Below, in pieces: positions 7,970-18,600 of a stretch of 64,000 nucleotides of DNA. The notes under the pieces were generated by a model. That model did no database searches. It was not told where the DNA came from and saw only the letters and a list, made by a program, of their open reading frames with translations. The position numbers and the translations under genes were made by a program. This stretch comes from Gammaproteobacteria bacterium (GTDB taxonomy: Bacteria; Pseudomonadota; Gammaproteobacteria; Ga0077536): assembly GCA_009692365.1 (NCBI GenBank), contig SHZJ01000004.1, forward strand, positions 1-64,000. The letters are read 5' to 3'. Numbering within the stretch: the first letter of the stretch is position 1; each line of letters begins with the position of its first letter.

Positions 7970-9583
7970 GTGAGTAGTTCGTCCTCGTCCAGCTTTGATG
8001 TCCTCGTTGTCGGCGCCGGTTTGTCCGGCCTGTATCAGTTGCACCAACTGCGCGAGCGTGGTTTGCGCGTGCGCGGGTTGGAAGCCGGTACCGACGTGGC
8101 GGGCACCTGGTACTGGAACCGCTATCCCGGCGCACGCTGCGATTCCACCGCCGAGTGTTATCAATATTGGTTCTCCGATGAACTGCTGAACGAATGGAAT
8201 TGGAGCGAGCGCTATCCGGCGCAGGCCGAGACCGAGCGTTACCTTAATTACGTCGCAGACAAATTTGACCTGCGCCGCGATATCCAGTTCAACACCCGCG
8301 TCAGCGCCGCGGATTTTGTCGCCGCCACCGGCCGGTGGACGCTTACCACGCAAACGGGAGAGCACTTTGACGCGCAGTTTCTGGTGCTGGCGACGGGTGG
8401 CCTGTCCACCCCCGCGCTACCGTCTATTGCGGGTTTTGAAACCTTCCAAGGCAGCTCTTTTCATACCGGCCGGTGGCCCCACGAGGGGCTGGATTTCACC
8501 GGTAAACGGGTCGGGGTCATCGGCACGGGCGCGACCGGCATCCAGGTCATTCAGACCATCGCCCCGCAGGTGGAACACCTCACGGTTTTTCAGCGCACTG
8601 CCACCTACGCCATCCCCATGCGCAACCCCGAGTACGATGCCGCCCGGATGGCCGAACTGCGCCAAAGCTATCCGGCAATGAAGGAACTCGTGCACAACAC
8701 GTTTACCGGCAATGACTACGATTTCGGCACGGTGTTATTTTCCGACCTCACCCCGGCCGAACGCGAGGAGCGCCTGTGGACCTACTGGCGCGATGGCTCG
8801 CTCAAATTCTGGGTGGGCGCGTTTGGCGAGTTGTTTGCCGACCAAACCGTGAACGATTACGTCTCGGATTTCGTACGTGCGCGCATTCGGGAACGCGTCC
8901 AAGACCCCCAACTCGCCGCCAAACTCTCACCCAAAGACTACGGCTTTGGTACGCGCCGCGTGCCGTTGGAAAGCGGCTATTTTGAAACCTTCAATCGCGC
9001 CAACGTAACCCTGGTCGACACCACCGAAACCCCGCTGGAGTGCTTCACCGCAACCGGGATCAAGACCCGCGCCGGCGAGCACGCGTTGGATGTGATGATT
9101 TTTGCCACCGGCTTTGATGCCGGCACGGGCGCCCTGACCGCCATCGACATTCGGGGCCGGGAGGGGCTGCTGTTGCGCGCGGCGTGGGCGCAGGATGGGG
9201 TGCGGGCGTGGTTGGGTTTGCAGGTCCACGGCTTCCCCAATATGTTCATGATCATGGCCCCGCTGTCGCCGGCGGCGGCTTTCTGTAATGTCCCCACCTG
9301 CTCGCAGCAGCAGGCAGACTGGATCGCCAACTGCATTACCCACACCCGTGCGCAGGGCAGCAAATCGATCGAGCCGAGCGCCCAGGCCGAGGCCGCCTGG
9401 GGCGAGCATCACGACGAACTCGCCAACGCAACACTCGTGCCCAAGACCAAGTCTTGGTACATGGGCACCAACATCGCCGGTAAGCCGCGCCGGCTGCTCG
9501 CCTATGTGGGGGGTGCCAGCACCTATCGCCACGCCTGCGACAAAGTAGCAGCGGAAGGTTACCGCGACAGCGTTTTTAGCTGA
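7970..9583 (+). CDS. Baeyer-Villiger flavin monooxygenase (cyclohexanone monooxygenase-like)
   Basis: A 537-residue FAD/NADPH enzyme. GAGLSG (residues 15-20) binds FAD, FQGSSFHTGRWP (159-170) fits the BVMO fingerprint FxGxxxHxxxWP exactly, and GTGATG (185-190) is the NADPH-binding turn. IFATGFD is the conserved hinge. The GTG start is preceded by AGGAGATAG. Family members insert oxygen next to a carbonyl to give esters or lactones. The substrate is not predictable, and the link to the amide genes upstream is only positional. Confidence 0.92.
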   Translation: MSSSSSSSFDVLVVGAGLSGLYQLHQLRERGLRVRGLEAGTDVAGTWYWNRYPGARCDSTAECYQYWFSDELLNEWNWSERYPAQAETERYLNYVADKFDLRRDIQFNTRVSAADFVAATGRWTLTTQTGEHFDAQFLVLATGGLSTPALPSIAGFETFQGSSFHTGRWPHEGLDFTGKRVGVIGTGATGIQVIQTIAPQVEHLTVFQRTATYAIPMRNPEYDAARMAELRQSYPAMKELVHNTFTGNDYDFGTVLFSDLTPAEREERLWTYWRDGSLKFWVGAFGELFADQTVNDYVSDFVRARIRERVQDPQLAAKLSPKDYGFGTRRVPLESGYFETFNRANVTLVDTTETPLECFTATGIKTRAGEHALDVMIFATGFDAGTGALTAIDIRGREGLLLRAAWAQDGVRAWLGLQVHGFPNMFMIMAPLSPAAAFCNVPTCSQQQADWIANCITHTRAQGSKSIEPSAQAEAAWGEHHDELANATLVPKTKSWYMGTNIAGKPRRLLAYVGGASTYRHACDKVAAEGYRDSVFS

Positions 9584-9590
9584 GCGCGCG

Positions 9591-9620
9591 GCCGGGGCGG
9601 GGCGGCGCCACCGCCCCGGC
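9591..9620. terminator. Convergent stem-loop between the BVMO and cyclase genes
   Basis: GCCGGGGCGG and CCGCCCCGGC form a perfect 10-bp stem with a 10-base loop in the gap between two converging genes. It could serve both strands. No U-tract. Confidence 0.55.
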
Positions 9621-9675
9621 GGCCAAGCTGTGGGCCAGCGGGGGCGGCGAGGGTGCGCCGGCGGCCCGCTAGCGC

Positions 9676-10677
9676 TTAAAAAATGGCCATCGGCCGGGCC
9701 GGTGAGCCGGTGGCGCCGCGGAAAGGGATCGCGCCGAAGGCAAACGCAAAACGATAGGTCTGGCGCTGGATGAGCCCGGCGAAATCGATGTTCTCCAGGA
9801 TGTAGATGCCATTTTCAACCAAGAATTTCTGGTGGTTGGCCGCGAACAGGCGTCCGTCCTGATCCGGGATCGCTTCCACCCCCCAGTTATCGGTGCCAAC
9901 CAGCAGGACTTTTTGGGTGACGACCCAATCCCCGGCGGCAGGCGACAGCCCGGGGATGCCGCGATTGAACTTCGCTTTGTCCGTATGCCAGTAAGCGCCC
10001 CAGCCGGTGTTGATGAACAGGGCGTCGCCCGGCTCGATGTCGCCCTCGCTCATGCCCTGACGGGTGAGCGCGGCGCGCAGGTCTGCCACCGAGATGGCGT
10101 CGCCGACGTCGAGCTTGCGTGGGGCGATGGCGCCGGCGATATCGATGAGAATGCCGCGCGTGAAAATGGGCGGCACGTGCTCGACACCAAGTTTCTTGAA
10201 GCCGTGACCATCGGCGATGTCCGCGTGGCGGTAGCCATTGTAATAGCGGATCTCGGGCTGGCCGTTGGGCGGGGCATACACGGTGCCCATGTGGGCCAGC
10301 GCATCAAACTGCGTCCCGTTTTGGGTAATTTCACCTGCCACATAATCTTCGTTCCAAACCAGCCCGTTCTCGCCCATTGGCCCATAGGTTGGTGAACCCG
10401 GGATCACCAAGCGGTACTGGCGGGCGTAGGGGGTCAACGAAAATAACGGCATGTCGTTGTCGACGACGTGGGTCATGTCCACCACCACGCCGGTTTTGAT
10501 CAGCGCTGCGGCCTGCAGAACTTTGGCGGGATTGAGGCGGTTGGCGGCGCCTATTTGGTCGGTCGGGCCGAATTCCGACGGCCACCAGATTTTGCGCGTC
10601 AAGTCCTCGGCGAGCGCCGGGGGCAGGCAGCAGGGGAGTAGCAGTAGGCACCATAAACAGGTCCGGGGAGTGGGCAT
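9676..10677 (-). CDS. Exported cyclase-family metal-dependent hydrolase (kynurenine formamidase-like)
   Basis: A 333-residue protein with a clear Sec signal peptide (hydrophobic, Cys-containing LLLLPCCLPPALA, cleavage likely after ALA), so it is periplasmic. Pfam Cyclase features are visible: VDMTHVV near the start and GTQFDALAHMG, the metal-binding GTHxDxxxH motif with His replaced by Gln, as in one known subgroup. Relatives hydrolyse N-formylkynurenine, isatin or lactones. The 'cyclase' name is historical. It appears to be a single-gene unit. Confidence 0.8.
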   Translation of the reverse strand: MPTPRTCLWCLLLLPCCLPPALAEDLTRKIWWPSEFGPTDQIGAANRLNPAKVLQAAALIKTGVVVDMTHVVDNDMPLFSLTPYARQYRLVIPGSPTYGPMGENGLVWNEDYVAGEITQNGTQFDALAHMGTVYAPPNGQPEIRYYNGYRHADIADGHGFKKLGVEHVPPIFTRGILIDIAGAIAPRKLDVGDAISVADLRAALTRQGMSEGDIEPGDALFINTGWGAYWHTDKAKFNRGIPGLSPAAGDWVVTQKVLLVGTDNWGVEAIPDQDGRLFAANHQKFLVENGIYILENIDFAGLIQRQTYRFAFAFGAIPFRGATGSPARPMAIF

Positions 10678-10850
10678 CGAGGGCTCCTCTTGGGTTGCGT
10701 GGTGGGCGCTAGAACCGCCTGCGAGAGTGTAACGGACTCCGCGTGGGGGCCAACGGGGGCTGGCCGGCGCCCCTCAGAGCCGGTTGCCGGCTTGCGCTGG
10801 CGGCCATTAACCTCGCCCGCGCGGCAGGGTCGCGCGCGTTCTGCCCCCAG

Positions 10851-10871
10851 CGGGGGCCGGGACGGCCCCCG
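10851..10871 (-). terminator. GC-rich stem-loop downstream of the glycerophosphodiesterase gene
   Basis: CGGGGGCC and GGCCCCCG pair across a five-base loop about 40 bases after the gene's stop on the minus strand. No U-tract. Confidence 0.4.
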
Positions 10872-10908
10872 TGCGCACTGCCAAGCAGGGTCGGGGCGCG
10901 GGCCCAGC

Positions 10909-11994
10909 TTAGGGGCTGGATCTCGCCGCCGCAGCGGCCAGGCGCACGCGCTGCCCCACATCCGGACTGTCGATAAAAAAACCATCGATCCCGACGCCCA
11001 GGTGTTGCGCCAGTTCCCCGGCTAAATCGCCGTCCATCGCGGGCGAATTCCCCTGCCGATAGGCCGCGGGCAAAAAATAATTCTCGGGTCGGAAGGTCCA
11101 AACGTACACCGCTAAGCCCGCCGCGTGGGCCGCTGCCACCAGCGGCGTGACCTCGCCCCGGGCGGTAATCACGAGGTCTTTCGGCACGCCCACGCCCGCC
11201 GCATAACCCGCCGTATAGGCGAGCCCCTGGGGCGTGAGCAAGTCGGCGTAAGTGCGGCAGTCACCCGCCGCCGCCCAATCGCGGGGCGCGCCGTGGCCCT
11301 CGATGAGCTGGATCAGTGGCACTTTGTAGCCCGCTGCCGGCAAGCGTTGGGTGGCGAGCACCTGCAGATAGGTGGGTTCAAACGACTGGATAAAAATCTG
11401 CGCCGGGTCGGTAAAATCCAGCGCCTGCAGTGCTTGGACCAGCGTTAGCCCTAAATCGATCCCGATGGGTTCGCCGGTCAAACGCCGACCCTCGCGGGCG
11501 AAGTAGGTCGGATGTTTGGTTTCGGGATAGAGGCCGATGGGGCGGCCGGTGTGCGCGGCGCTCGCCCGCACCAGGGCCACGATTTCCGCCAGCGTGGGGA
11601 TGGCGAACTCGCCGTTGTAAGCACAATTGCCCGGCCGTAGGGCCGGAATGCGCTCGGTGGCGCGCAGGGTTTTAATCTCGGCCAGCGTGAAATCCTCACT
11701 GAACCAGCCCCGCACCGTCACCCCGTCGACCGACTTGGTGGTCAGGCGGGCGGCAAATTCAGGGCGGGTGTGGACATCGGTGCTGGAACTCGTGGTGTCC
11801 AGCGAGTGGTCTTCGTGCAGGATCGCGAGCGCGTTTTCATGCCGGGCAATCAGTTCGCCGTCGGCCGTTGCCACGAAATCAGGTTCGATAAAATCCGCCC
11901 CCTGCGCGATGGCCAGCGCATAGGCGGCCAGCGTGTGCTCGGGCCGGTAGGCGCTCGCGCCGCGGTGGGCTATCAGCAGGGGAGTGGGGTGCAT
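10909..11994 (-). CDS. glpQ: Glycerophosphodiester phosphodiesterase
   Basis: A 361-residue GDPD TIM barrel of GlpQ length. AHRGAS with YRPEHT carries the catalytic His and Glu/metal ligands, FIEPDFVATADGELIARHE supplies the Glu-x-Asp pair and second His, and the C-terminus has the expected VYVWTF segment. It hydrolyses glycerophosphodiesters to glycerol-3-phosphate and an alcohol. No signal peptide is visible from this ATG, so a cytosolic enzyme is likely unless the start lies elsewhere. It is separated from the upstream LLM gene by a strong hairpin. Confidence 0.88.
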   Translation of the reverse strand: MHPTPLLIAHRGASAYRPEHTLAAYALAIAQGADFIEPDFVATADGELIARHENALAILHEDHSLDTTSSSTDVHTRPEFAARLTTKSVDGVTVRGWFSEDFTLAEIKTLRATERIPALRPGNCAYNGEFAIPTLAEIVALVRASAAHTGRPIGLYPETKHPTYFAREGRRLTGEPIGIDLGLTLVQALQALDFTDPAQIFIQSFEPTYLQVLATQRLPAAGYKVPLIQLIEGHGAPRDWAAAGDCRTYADLLTPQGLAYTAGYAAGVGVPKDLVITARGEVTPLVAAAHAAGLAVYVWTFRPENYFLPAAYRQGNSPAMDGDLAGELAQHLGVGIDGFFIDSPDVGQRVRLAAAAARSSP

Positions 11995-12086
11995 CGTGCG
12001 TAGCCTACATCAGCGCGATCGCCCCTCGCCACCCTTGCGCGGCGGGGCCGGGTTGCGCTGCGCGCGCGGTGACGCACGGTGACCAG

Positions 12087-12129
12087 CGCACTTCGTTCAC
12101 GGCGCAAGGTCCGGCGTGAACGAAGTGCG
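12087..12129 (-). terminator. Perfect 15-bp inverted repeat downstream of the LLM operon
   Basis: CGCACTTCGTTCACG and its exact reverse complement are separated by 13 bases, ten bases beyond the stop of the minus-strand LLM gene. Stem stability suggests a terminator or 3' RNA-stabilising hairpin. The stem is less GC-extreme than the others and lacks a U-tract, so a protein-binding palindrome is also possible. Confidence 0.55.
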
Positions 12130-12138
12130 ATTGCGGCG

Positions 12139-13218
12139 CTAAATGCGCGGTATGACCTCGCGCGCGAATTCTCGCGCGATTTCCCGCAGATGCATCATGG
12201 GCGGCAACAAGCTGACTTCCCGCAGGCCGGCGCGCTCGGCCGCCCGAATTTTCTCGGCCACTTCCGAAGGACCGCCGGTGATGCAGGTGCCCTCTAACAT
12301 TTCGGGGGTCAAGAGTGCGCGCTCCACGGCCGTGTAGTAGCTGCAATGTCCTTCATGCAACAACTGGTGTTGCTTGTTTTCGGGCAGCGGGATGTTGCGC
12401 ACGCGTTCTAGGTATTGCTCCCAGACGTTCTTCATATAGCCGGGGATAACGTTGTCGTTCTTCACATAACGCCAGATTTCGTACACGAAGTGCAGGGCCG
12501 TGACCACCCACGAACCGGCGGCTTCAATGACCCGCGGCGTGCTGAGCGTCTCGCCCGGCCGCAGCACCACCGCATGGCACAGCGAGGTGGTGTGGTAGCT
12601 GTCGTCTAGCGTGCGGCCGACTTTTGCGGCACCCGCCGCCACCAAATCCAGATTGGCCTTCATGACCTCGGGTTGTTCGTTGAAAACCGAGATCAGCCCA
12701 TCGCCATAAGCGCCCGCCGCGCGCAGCGCCAAGGGGCCGTTGGCGGCCACATAAATCGGGATGTGGTCGAAAGTATTACGCACGCCGTTGGCGTGGTTCT
12801 GCCACGCGATTTCGGTGGTTTTGTCGCGATAGGTGTAGTCGACGTTCTCGCCTTTCAGCATCGTCCGGACGACCCGCAGGTATTCGCGAAATTCCTTCAC
12901 CGGCATCGGGTCTTGGCCCATCACGCGCATGGCGGTGTGGCCCGTGCCGATGCCGAGGAACGTGCGGCCCGGGGCCAGCACGTTGATCGAGGCGATGGCC
13001 GCGGCGGTGGTCGGCGCGATCCGGGTGCCGGTGATCGCTACCCCCGTCCCAAGCTTGATGGTTGAGGTGCATTGCGCGGCGAGCGCCAGCGTGGCGTAGC
13101 AGTCCGACCACATCATTTGGGTATCCGGGAACCAACAGGCGTCGTAGCCCCAGTCCTCGAGGTCTTTCGCAATGCGATAGTCGGAAATGCGGGTTTGAAC
13201 GTGACAGCTGAATTTCAT
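12139..13218 (-). CDS. Luciferase-like (LLM class) flavin-dependent oxidoreductase
   Basis: A 359-residue TIM-barrel protein of the bacterial luciferase superfamily. The pattern is typical of the F420/FMN group: GYDACWFPDTQ, KLGTGV, LGIGTGH, PIYVAANGP and a GYGDGLI-like segment. The N-terminal MKFSCHVQ starts the first strand, and a GGGGAAG Shine-Dalgarno supports the ATG. It lies 57 bases downstream of a second LLM gene, probably in the same transcript. Cofactor (FMN or F420) and substrate cannot be decided; no F420 biosynthesis gene is in the window. Confidence 0.85.
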   Translation of the reverse strand: MKFSCHVQTRISDYRIAKDLEDWGYDACWFPDTQMMWSDCYATLALAAQCTSTIKLGTGVAITGTRIAPTTAAAIASINVLAPGRTFLGIGTGHTAMRVMGQDPMPVKEFREYLRVVRTMLKGENVDYTYRDKTTEIAWQNHANGVRNTFDHIPIYVAANGPLALRAAGAYGDGLISVFNEQPEVMKANLDLVAAGAAKVGRTLDDSYHTTSLCHAVVLRPGETLSTPRVIEAAGSWVVTALHFVYEIWRYVKNDNVIPGYMKNVWEQYLERVRNIPLPENKQHQLLHEGHCSYYTAVERALLTPEMLEGTCITGGPSEVAEKIRAAERAGLREVSLLPPMMHLREIAREFAREVIPRI

Positions 13219-13275
13219 CTGATGGCTTCCCCGTGGTTGGTCGTTATGGAGTTATTGTGTTCGTCCACCGCGGCG

Positions 13276-14376
13276 TTAAGCCGCCCATGGAATTTTGCCC
13301 GTGACGGCGCGGGCCTGCAGCCGCGGCATCACGTCTTGGGCAAACGCGCGCAGATTGCGTTGGGCTTCTGCTGCGGGCATGCCGGCGTAGCTGAACAGGC
13401 CGATGAAGGCTTCGGCACCAATGCGCTCGGCGTTTTTCACGATGGTTTGGTAGCACATTTCCGGGGTCCCCCAGACCTGTAAATTCATGAAGTAATCGGT
13501 GGCCGCCTCGATGCCACCGCGTTGAATTTTGCTGGCGAATTGACCATAGAACTCGTAGCCCTTTTGGTCTTTGAGGTGGTTTTCGTGGAAGCGGTAGTGG
13601 TCCAGCACGGTTTGCCAGTAACCGCCAATCCATTTTTTAGCCAGTGCGTAGGCGGCGTCGCGGTTCGGATGACACAGCGTCCAGCCGGCGATGATCGGCG
13701 CGGGCGGCGCCTCCCCGTGCAGTTGCGCGTAGGTCTCATTGTACAGGGCGACCTCTTGCTCTACTTGGTCCCAAGGCTTCTGCGGCACCACCAGCAAACC
13801 CACGCCCAGTTGCGCCATGATGGCGATGGACTCTGGAGAAACCGCGGCGGCATAGGTGCGGCCTTTAAAGGTTTTGAACGGGGCCGGGCGGATGTCGGCG
13901 TGGGGCTGCTGCACAAACTCGCCCTGATACTCGCAGTAGCCCTGCTCCAAGCCCGCCAGCACGCATTCGGCGCTCTCCACAAAGCGCTGCCGCGAATCTC
14001 CCATGTCTTGCCGGAAGGCGTCAAATTCTACCCGCCCCGCGCCGCGCCCCAGGCCCAAGATCATGCGCCCGCCGGAGAGGTGGTCGAGCACGGAGATTTG
14101 TTCGGCGATTCGCATAGGGTCGTGCCAAGGCAGCACGATGACCATCGAACCCAGTTTGACGGTGCGCGTGCGCCCTGCCATATAGCTTAAGAACTGGCAG
14201 GGATCTGGGCTCATGGTGTAATCGGTGAAGTGATGCTCGACGGTCCACACGGAGTCGAAGCCCAGTGGTTCGGCGAGTTCTGCGAGCGCCACATCGTTGA
14301 CATAAACCTCGCGGTCGCTGAGCAGCTTGTGCGTGTTCTGGAAAATGACGGACATCCCGGTGTGCATGGGTCGCAA
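13276..14376 (-). CDS. Luciferase-like (LLM class) flavin-dependent monooxygenase
   Basis: A 366-residue bacterial luciferase-family protein. WTVEHHFTDYTMSPDP, the HDPMRIAEQISVLDHLSGGR block and GLGRG are the usual signatures of the alkanal-monooxygenase-like subgroup, which uses reduced FMN. CAGGAG precedes the ATG. It resembles the protein encoded at 27655-28671 (both have the EHHFT and HP/DPxR.AE blocks) more than its immediate neighbour. First gene of a likely two-gene operon. Substrate unknown. Confidence 0.87.
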   Translation of the reverse strand: MRPMHTGMSVIFQNTHKLLSDREVYVNDVALAELAEPLGFDSVWTVEHHFTDYTMSPDPCQFLSYMAGRTRTVKLGSMVIVLPWHDPMRIAEQISVLDHLSGGRMILGLGRGAGRVEFDAFRQDMGDSRQRFVESAECVLAGLEQGYCEYQGEFVQQPHADIRPAPFKTFKGRTYAAAVSPESIAIMAQLGVGLLVVPQKPWDQVEQEVALYNETYAQLHGEAPPAPIIAGWTLCHPNRDAAYALAKKWIGGYWQTVLDHYRFHENHLKDQKGYEFYGQFASKIQRGGIEAATDYFMNLQVWGTPEMCYQTIVKNAERIGAEAFIGLFSYAGMPAAEAQRNLRAFAQDVMPRLQARAVTGKIPWAA

Positions 14377-14610
14377 CTCCTGTCGGTTAAAGTCTGGGTC
14401 GATTGTAACCGGCGCGCGCCCCGCTGACAGCTAGGCTGGCCGGGTGCTTAGCCCTTCATTTCCATGCCCTAGCAGGCAGCTGAAATAGCCGGCTGAAATC
14501 ACACACGCGGGGCGTCAGGCCCGCTAAACTCGGGCCTCGTCGGTGCGGGCCCCCTGCGGGGCGCCCTCTCGAGTCCAACCTCGCCGTCATGGCGCATGGA
14601 GAGAGCAAGC

Positions 14611-15600
14611 ATGAAGATGGGCAAATTGGGCGCGCACGGCCCGCTCGTATCAAGCATCGGACTGGGCTGCATGGGCATGTCGGAGTTCTATGGCCCGGCC
14701 GACGACGCCGCGGCGATTGCGGTGCTGCACCATGCGCTCTCGCTGGGGATTAATTTTTTTGATTCCTCCGACATGTACGGCCCCTATACCAACGAGAAGC
14801 TGCTGGGCAAGGCTTTCTCCGGCATCCGCGACCAGGCGGTCATCGCCACTAAGTTTGGGATCGTGCGCGATGAAGGCGGCGGTTGGCACGGCATCAGCGG
14901 TCGTCCGGCGTATGTGCGCAGCGCCTGCGAGGCGAGCCTAAAACGTCTGGGCACGGACTATATCGATCTGTACTACCAACACCGGGTCGACCCCCAAGTG
15001 CCGATTGAAGAAACCATTGGGGCCATGGCGGAATTGGTGCAGGCGGGCAAAGTGCGCTTTTTAGGACTGTCCGAAGCCAACCCCACTACCTTGCGGCGCG
15101 CCCACCAAGAACATCGGGTCACCGCGCTGCAAACCGAGTATTCGCTGTGGTCACGCGACCCCGAGGATGGCGGGCATTTGGCGACCTGTGCGGAGCTGGG
15201 CATCGCTTATGTCGCCTACAGCCCTTTGGGTCGGGGGTTTTTGTCGGGCCAGATCCGTTCTCCAGAGGACTTGGCGCCCGACGATTTTCGGCGTGTCTCG
15301 CCGCGTTTCATGGGCGAAAACTTTGCCCGCAATCTGAGCGTCGTGCGCCGGATCGAGGATCTGGCGCAGGCGCGGGGTTGCACTAGCGCGCAGCTGGCGC
15401 TGGCTTGGGTGTTGGGGCGCGGCCGGCATGTCCTGCCCATTCCCGGCACCACTAAAATCGCCCGCCTCGAAGAAAACGCGGCCGCCGTCGAGATGACGCT
15501 GACCCCCGTCGAACTCGCCCTGCTCGAGGACGCCGCGCCCAAGGGCTTTGCCGCCGGCGAGCGCTACGACGAGCAACGCATGCCGATGCTCAATCTGTAG
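14611..15600 (+). CDS. Aldo/keto reductase
   Basis: A 329-residue NADPH-dependent AKR. I start at the ATG at 14611, which has GGAGAG at the right distance, not at 14596. The catalytic tetrad is visible: FFDSSDMYG (Asp, Tyr), ATKFG (Lys) and YYQHRVD (His). GLGCMGMS at the N-terminus and PIPGTTK near the end are typical of the AKR13/YakC-like group. It probably reduces aldehydes or ketones in the cytosol. The next gene begins ten bases after its stop. Confidence 0.9.
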   Translation: MKMGKLGAHGPLVSSIGLGCMGMSEFYGPADDAAAIAVLHHALSLGINFFDSSDMYGPYTNEKLLGKAFSGIRDQAVIATKFGIVRDEGGGWHGISGRPAYVRSACEASLKRLGTDYIDLYYQHRVDPQVPIEETIGAMAELVQAGKVRFLGLSEANPTTLRRAHQEHRVTALQTEYSLWSRDPEDGGHLATCAELGIAYVAYSPLGRGFLSGQIRSPEDLAPDDFRRVSPRFMGENFARNLSVVRRIEDLAQARGCTSAQLALAWVLGRGRHVLPIPGTTKIARLEENAAAVEMTLTPVELALLEDAAPKGFAAGERYDEQRMPMLNL

Positions 15601-15609
15601 GGCGCCGCG

Positions 15610-18600
15610 ATGTCCTTGCGTGCGGCAGTTTTTCCACCCGGGGCGGGCCGTCGCCGGGGGTGGGCGTTCGCGCTGCTGCTGCTGGGCGCGCTGCTGGTGG
15701 GTCTGAGTGCGGCACTGCTCGACCCCGCGCGGCAAAAACGCCTGCTGCTGCAGCAACTCGCGCCACTGGTTGAACACATCGACCTCGACTATGTCCGGCT
15801 GACGCCCTGGTCGGTCGATTTGCGCGGGCTCAAGCTGACGGCCCGCGGGGCGCGGCTCGAGGTGGCCCGGCTCCAGGTGGGCATCAACCCGCTGCGCTTG
15901 CTGGGCGACACCCTCAGCGTGCGGCGGCTGAAGCTCAAACACGCGGTGCTGGACCTGGAGGCTTTCGTCGCCCCGCCCGCCGACCCGGCAGCGCTGCCCT
16001 TTCCGGGTTTACTGGCGGCGCTAGACCTCGGTTACGGCCTGGCTTTAGGGCCAGTGTCGGCCGCCTTGGAGGTGCGTCTGCCGGCCGCGCGGGTGGTCAG
16101 CTTGACGCTGGGCGGTGGGGGGGTGCGCCCGCATCAAACTGGCACACTGACCTTCGACCTCCAAGCCGTGCTAGGCCCCGCGCAACAGGTCCACAGCGCC
16201 GGTACGCTCAGCGTGGAGCAACTGTCCTCTGGCGCTTTTCGCGCGCTCCAGAGCGCCGGCACGGTTGAGCTGCAGTGGCCGGGTTTGGCCGCGCCCGAGC
16301 GCTTGGGCTTTACCCTCGGCCTGCAGCCGGAACCGGGCGGCGGCGCGCCCCGCGCTCGCTACCGTCTGGCCCGGGCAGCGCGCGCGGTGGGTGCGTCGGC
16401 GGGACTGCTGGTGCCACCGGCGCCCGAGGTGCTGAGCGTGACGCTGCGCAGCCTGAGCGCGTCCTCACAAGAACGCGCCAAGCTGTCGCTCAACGGCGTG
16501 TATGTGGGGGCATCGGGCTCGCTGCGCGGCGATTTTCAGCTCCTTGCCAACGAGCTGCTGGGCGCGCCGTATGCCGGCGCGGCAGCCCTGCCGAGCGCGA
16601 GCAACCACGCCGCTGGGACCTTCGCCTACGCCGGCCCCAGCGGAATTTTTGAGCTCGATGTCACCAACGACTTGAAACTCGGCGAACTGGCGCGGGTGCT
16701 GGGGACCAACCCGGCGCTGCCCGGCAGCCTCAACCTCCACAGCGCGATTACCCTCGCGGGGCAAGCGCGGCGCGTGGTGGTCACCCGCTTTGAGCACACG
16801 GTGTCGCCCGACGCCGCCCCCCCGGTGCTCATGCTGCGGGCGAACAGCCCGCTCACCCTCGACCCCGCGCAGCCCGCGCGGCTGTTGGCCGCGCCGGCCA
16901 CGCTGGGCGTGGTCGAAGTCACGGGCCTGCCCTTGCCGTGGCTCAACGGACTCTTGGGCGAACTTGCGCTCAGCGCGGGCACGCTGCGCGGCGGCTTTGA
17001 AGTGGCGGCCGACGCCCAGCAGCGGTTGCTGGTCACCCCGGTGGCGCCGCTGCTGGCCGGCCCAGCGACCCTGTCCCGCGCGCAGAGCGTGGTGGCGAGC
17101 GGCTTGACCTTGCAAGTCATGCCGGAAATTCTGCGCTCGAAGCTCTCGCTCGCGGTCTCCTTGAAAGCTTTGGAACTGCGCCAAGACGCCCGCCGTCTCC
17201 TCAATGGTCAGTTACGGCTGCGGCGCAAGCACGCGCCTGACTCACCGGCCCGCTTGGACTTGGCGCTGGATCTGGACCTCGACGCCGTCACGGAGTTGCC
17301 CGGCATCGCGCCCTTGCTGGCCCCATACACCATACCGCGGGGTTTGGCGGCGCACCTTGAAACGGACTTGGCGAGCAGCCCGGGCGAGGTGCGCGTCAAA
17401 AACGTCTTGGTGGGATTGGCGCACGGCAGCGCGCCGGAGTTGTTCAAACTCAAATCCCAGCAGGCGTTCACCGTCGCGCTGGGGGCAGCGGCGCCCGTAC
17501 TGCGTAACCCGCGCGGGGTGCTGGCGCGGGTCGCGCTGAGAAATTTGGATTTGGCCTGGTTGTCGCCCTGGCTGCCGGATGGGGCGTTGGTGGGGCGCCT
17601 GACCCGCGCCGACTTTGGGCTGCTGGAGGAATCTGGGGGGGCGCTGGTGCTCAGCGCCGACGCCCCGCTGGTAATCCGCGACCTCACCGTTACGCGCGCC
17701 GGGGCGGTGCTGGTGGACGCGCTCGCCGTGACCACCGCGCCGCGCCTGAGCTACTCGCCGGCGCAAACCACCCTCGCGCTGGAATCTCTGCAGGTGAGTG
17801 CGCGCGCGACCTCGCTGGTACGCGGGCGCCTGGTGCTTGGGATCCGGCCGGCTGCGGCACGGTTTGAAGCGGCCGGCCAACTCGACCTCGACGGCAGTGC
17901 CCTGTTGCGACAACCCGCGCTGGCGGCCCTCTGGGGCGCGCAGCAACCGGCGCTGAAACTGACGAGCCAACTGGATTTCGACCTCGGCTATACGGCCCCG
18001 CAGCTGGATGTGCAGCGCTTGACGGCGCGGGTGGCCGCCGGCAAATACGCGACGGCGTCGCTCGTCGCCGAGCCCGGCTTGGTAGTGCGCACGACGCTGG
18101 CCAGCACCGAGCAGTTTGCGCGCGCCGTGGTGGGCAGCGTGGCGCTGCAGGTGCGCGATTTGTCCTCCTCCGTGGTGCGCGAATTCGTGCCGATGGGCGA
18201 GCTTCGGTTTGCCGAGATCAACGCCGATTTTCGTTTGGCATCCGACGGCCGCCGGCTGCGTGCCGACAGCGCCGCCCCGCTGCGTTTGGAATCGGTGAAA
18301 CTCGTCAACGCGCAAGGCGCGGCAGTGTTGGCGCCGTTTACGCTGGTGGCGAACGCGGAATTTTCGGCCGTCGGGCGGGTCTACGGGGTGGACGTCCATG
18401 AATTGTCCTGGCAGTTCGAGCAACGCCCCAGTCCGGCCCTGACGGGCAGTTTCACCGGGCGCGTCGAACCGGAAAAAACCGTGGCGGTGCAGGAATTGAA
18501 GCTCGACCTCAAGGCCGACCTGCCGCAGTGGCTGTCCCAACCGATCGGTATGCCGGGGCATAGCCTAGGCAGCGGCCAACTCGTGGCGAAGGTGGCGGTT

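Noticed and set aside
15151-15942. 263-residue minus-strand ORF across the aldo/keto reductase and AsmA start
   Set aside because: Antisense of two well-supported genes with skewed composition.
17242-18561. 439-residue minus-strand ORF inside the AsmA-like gene
   Set aside because: His/Arg/Gln-rich antisense of strongly biased codons; no domain visible.
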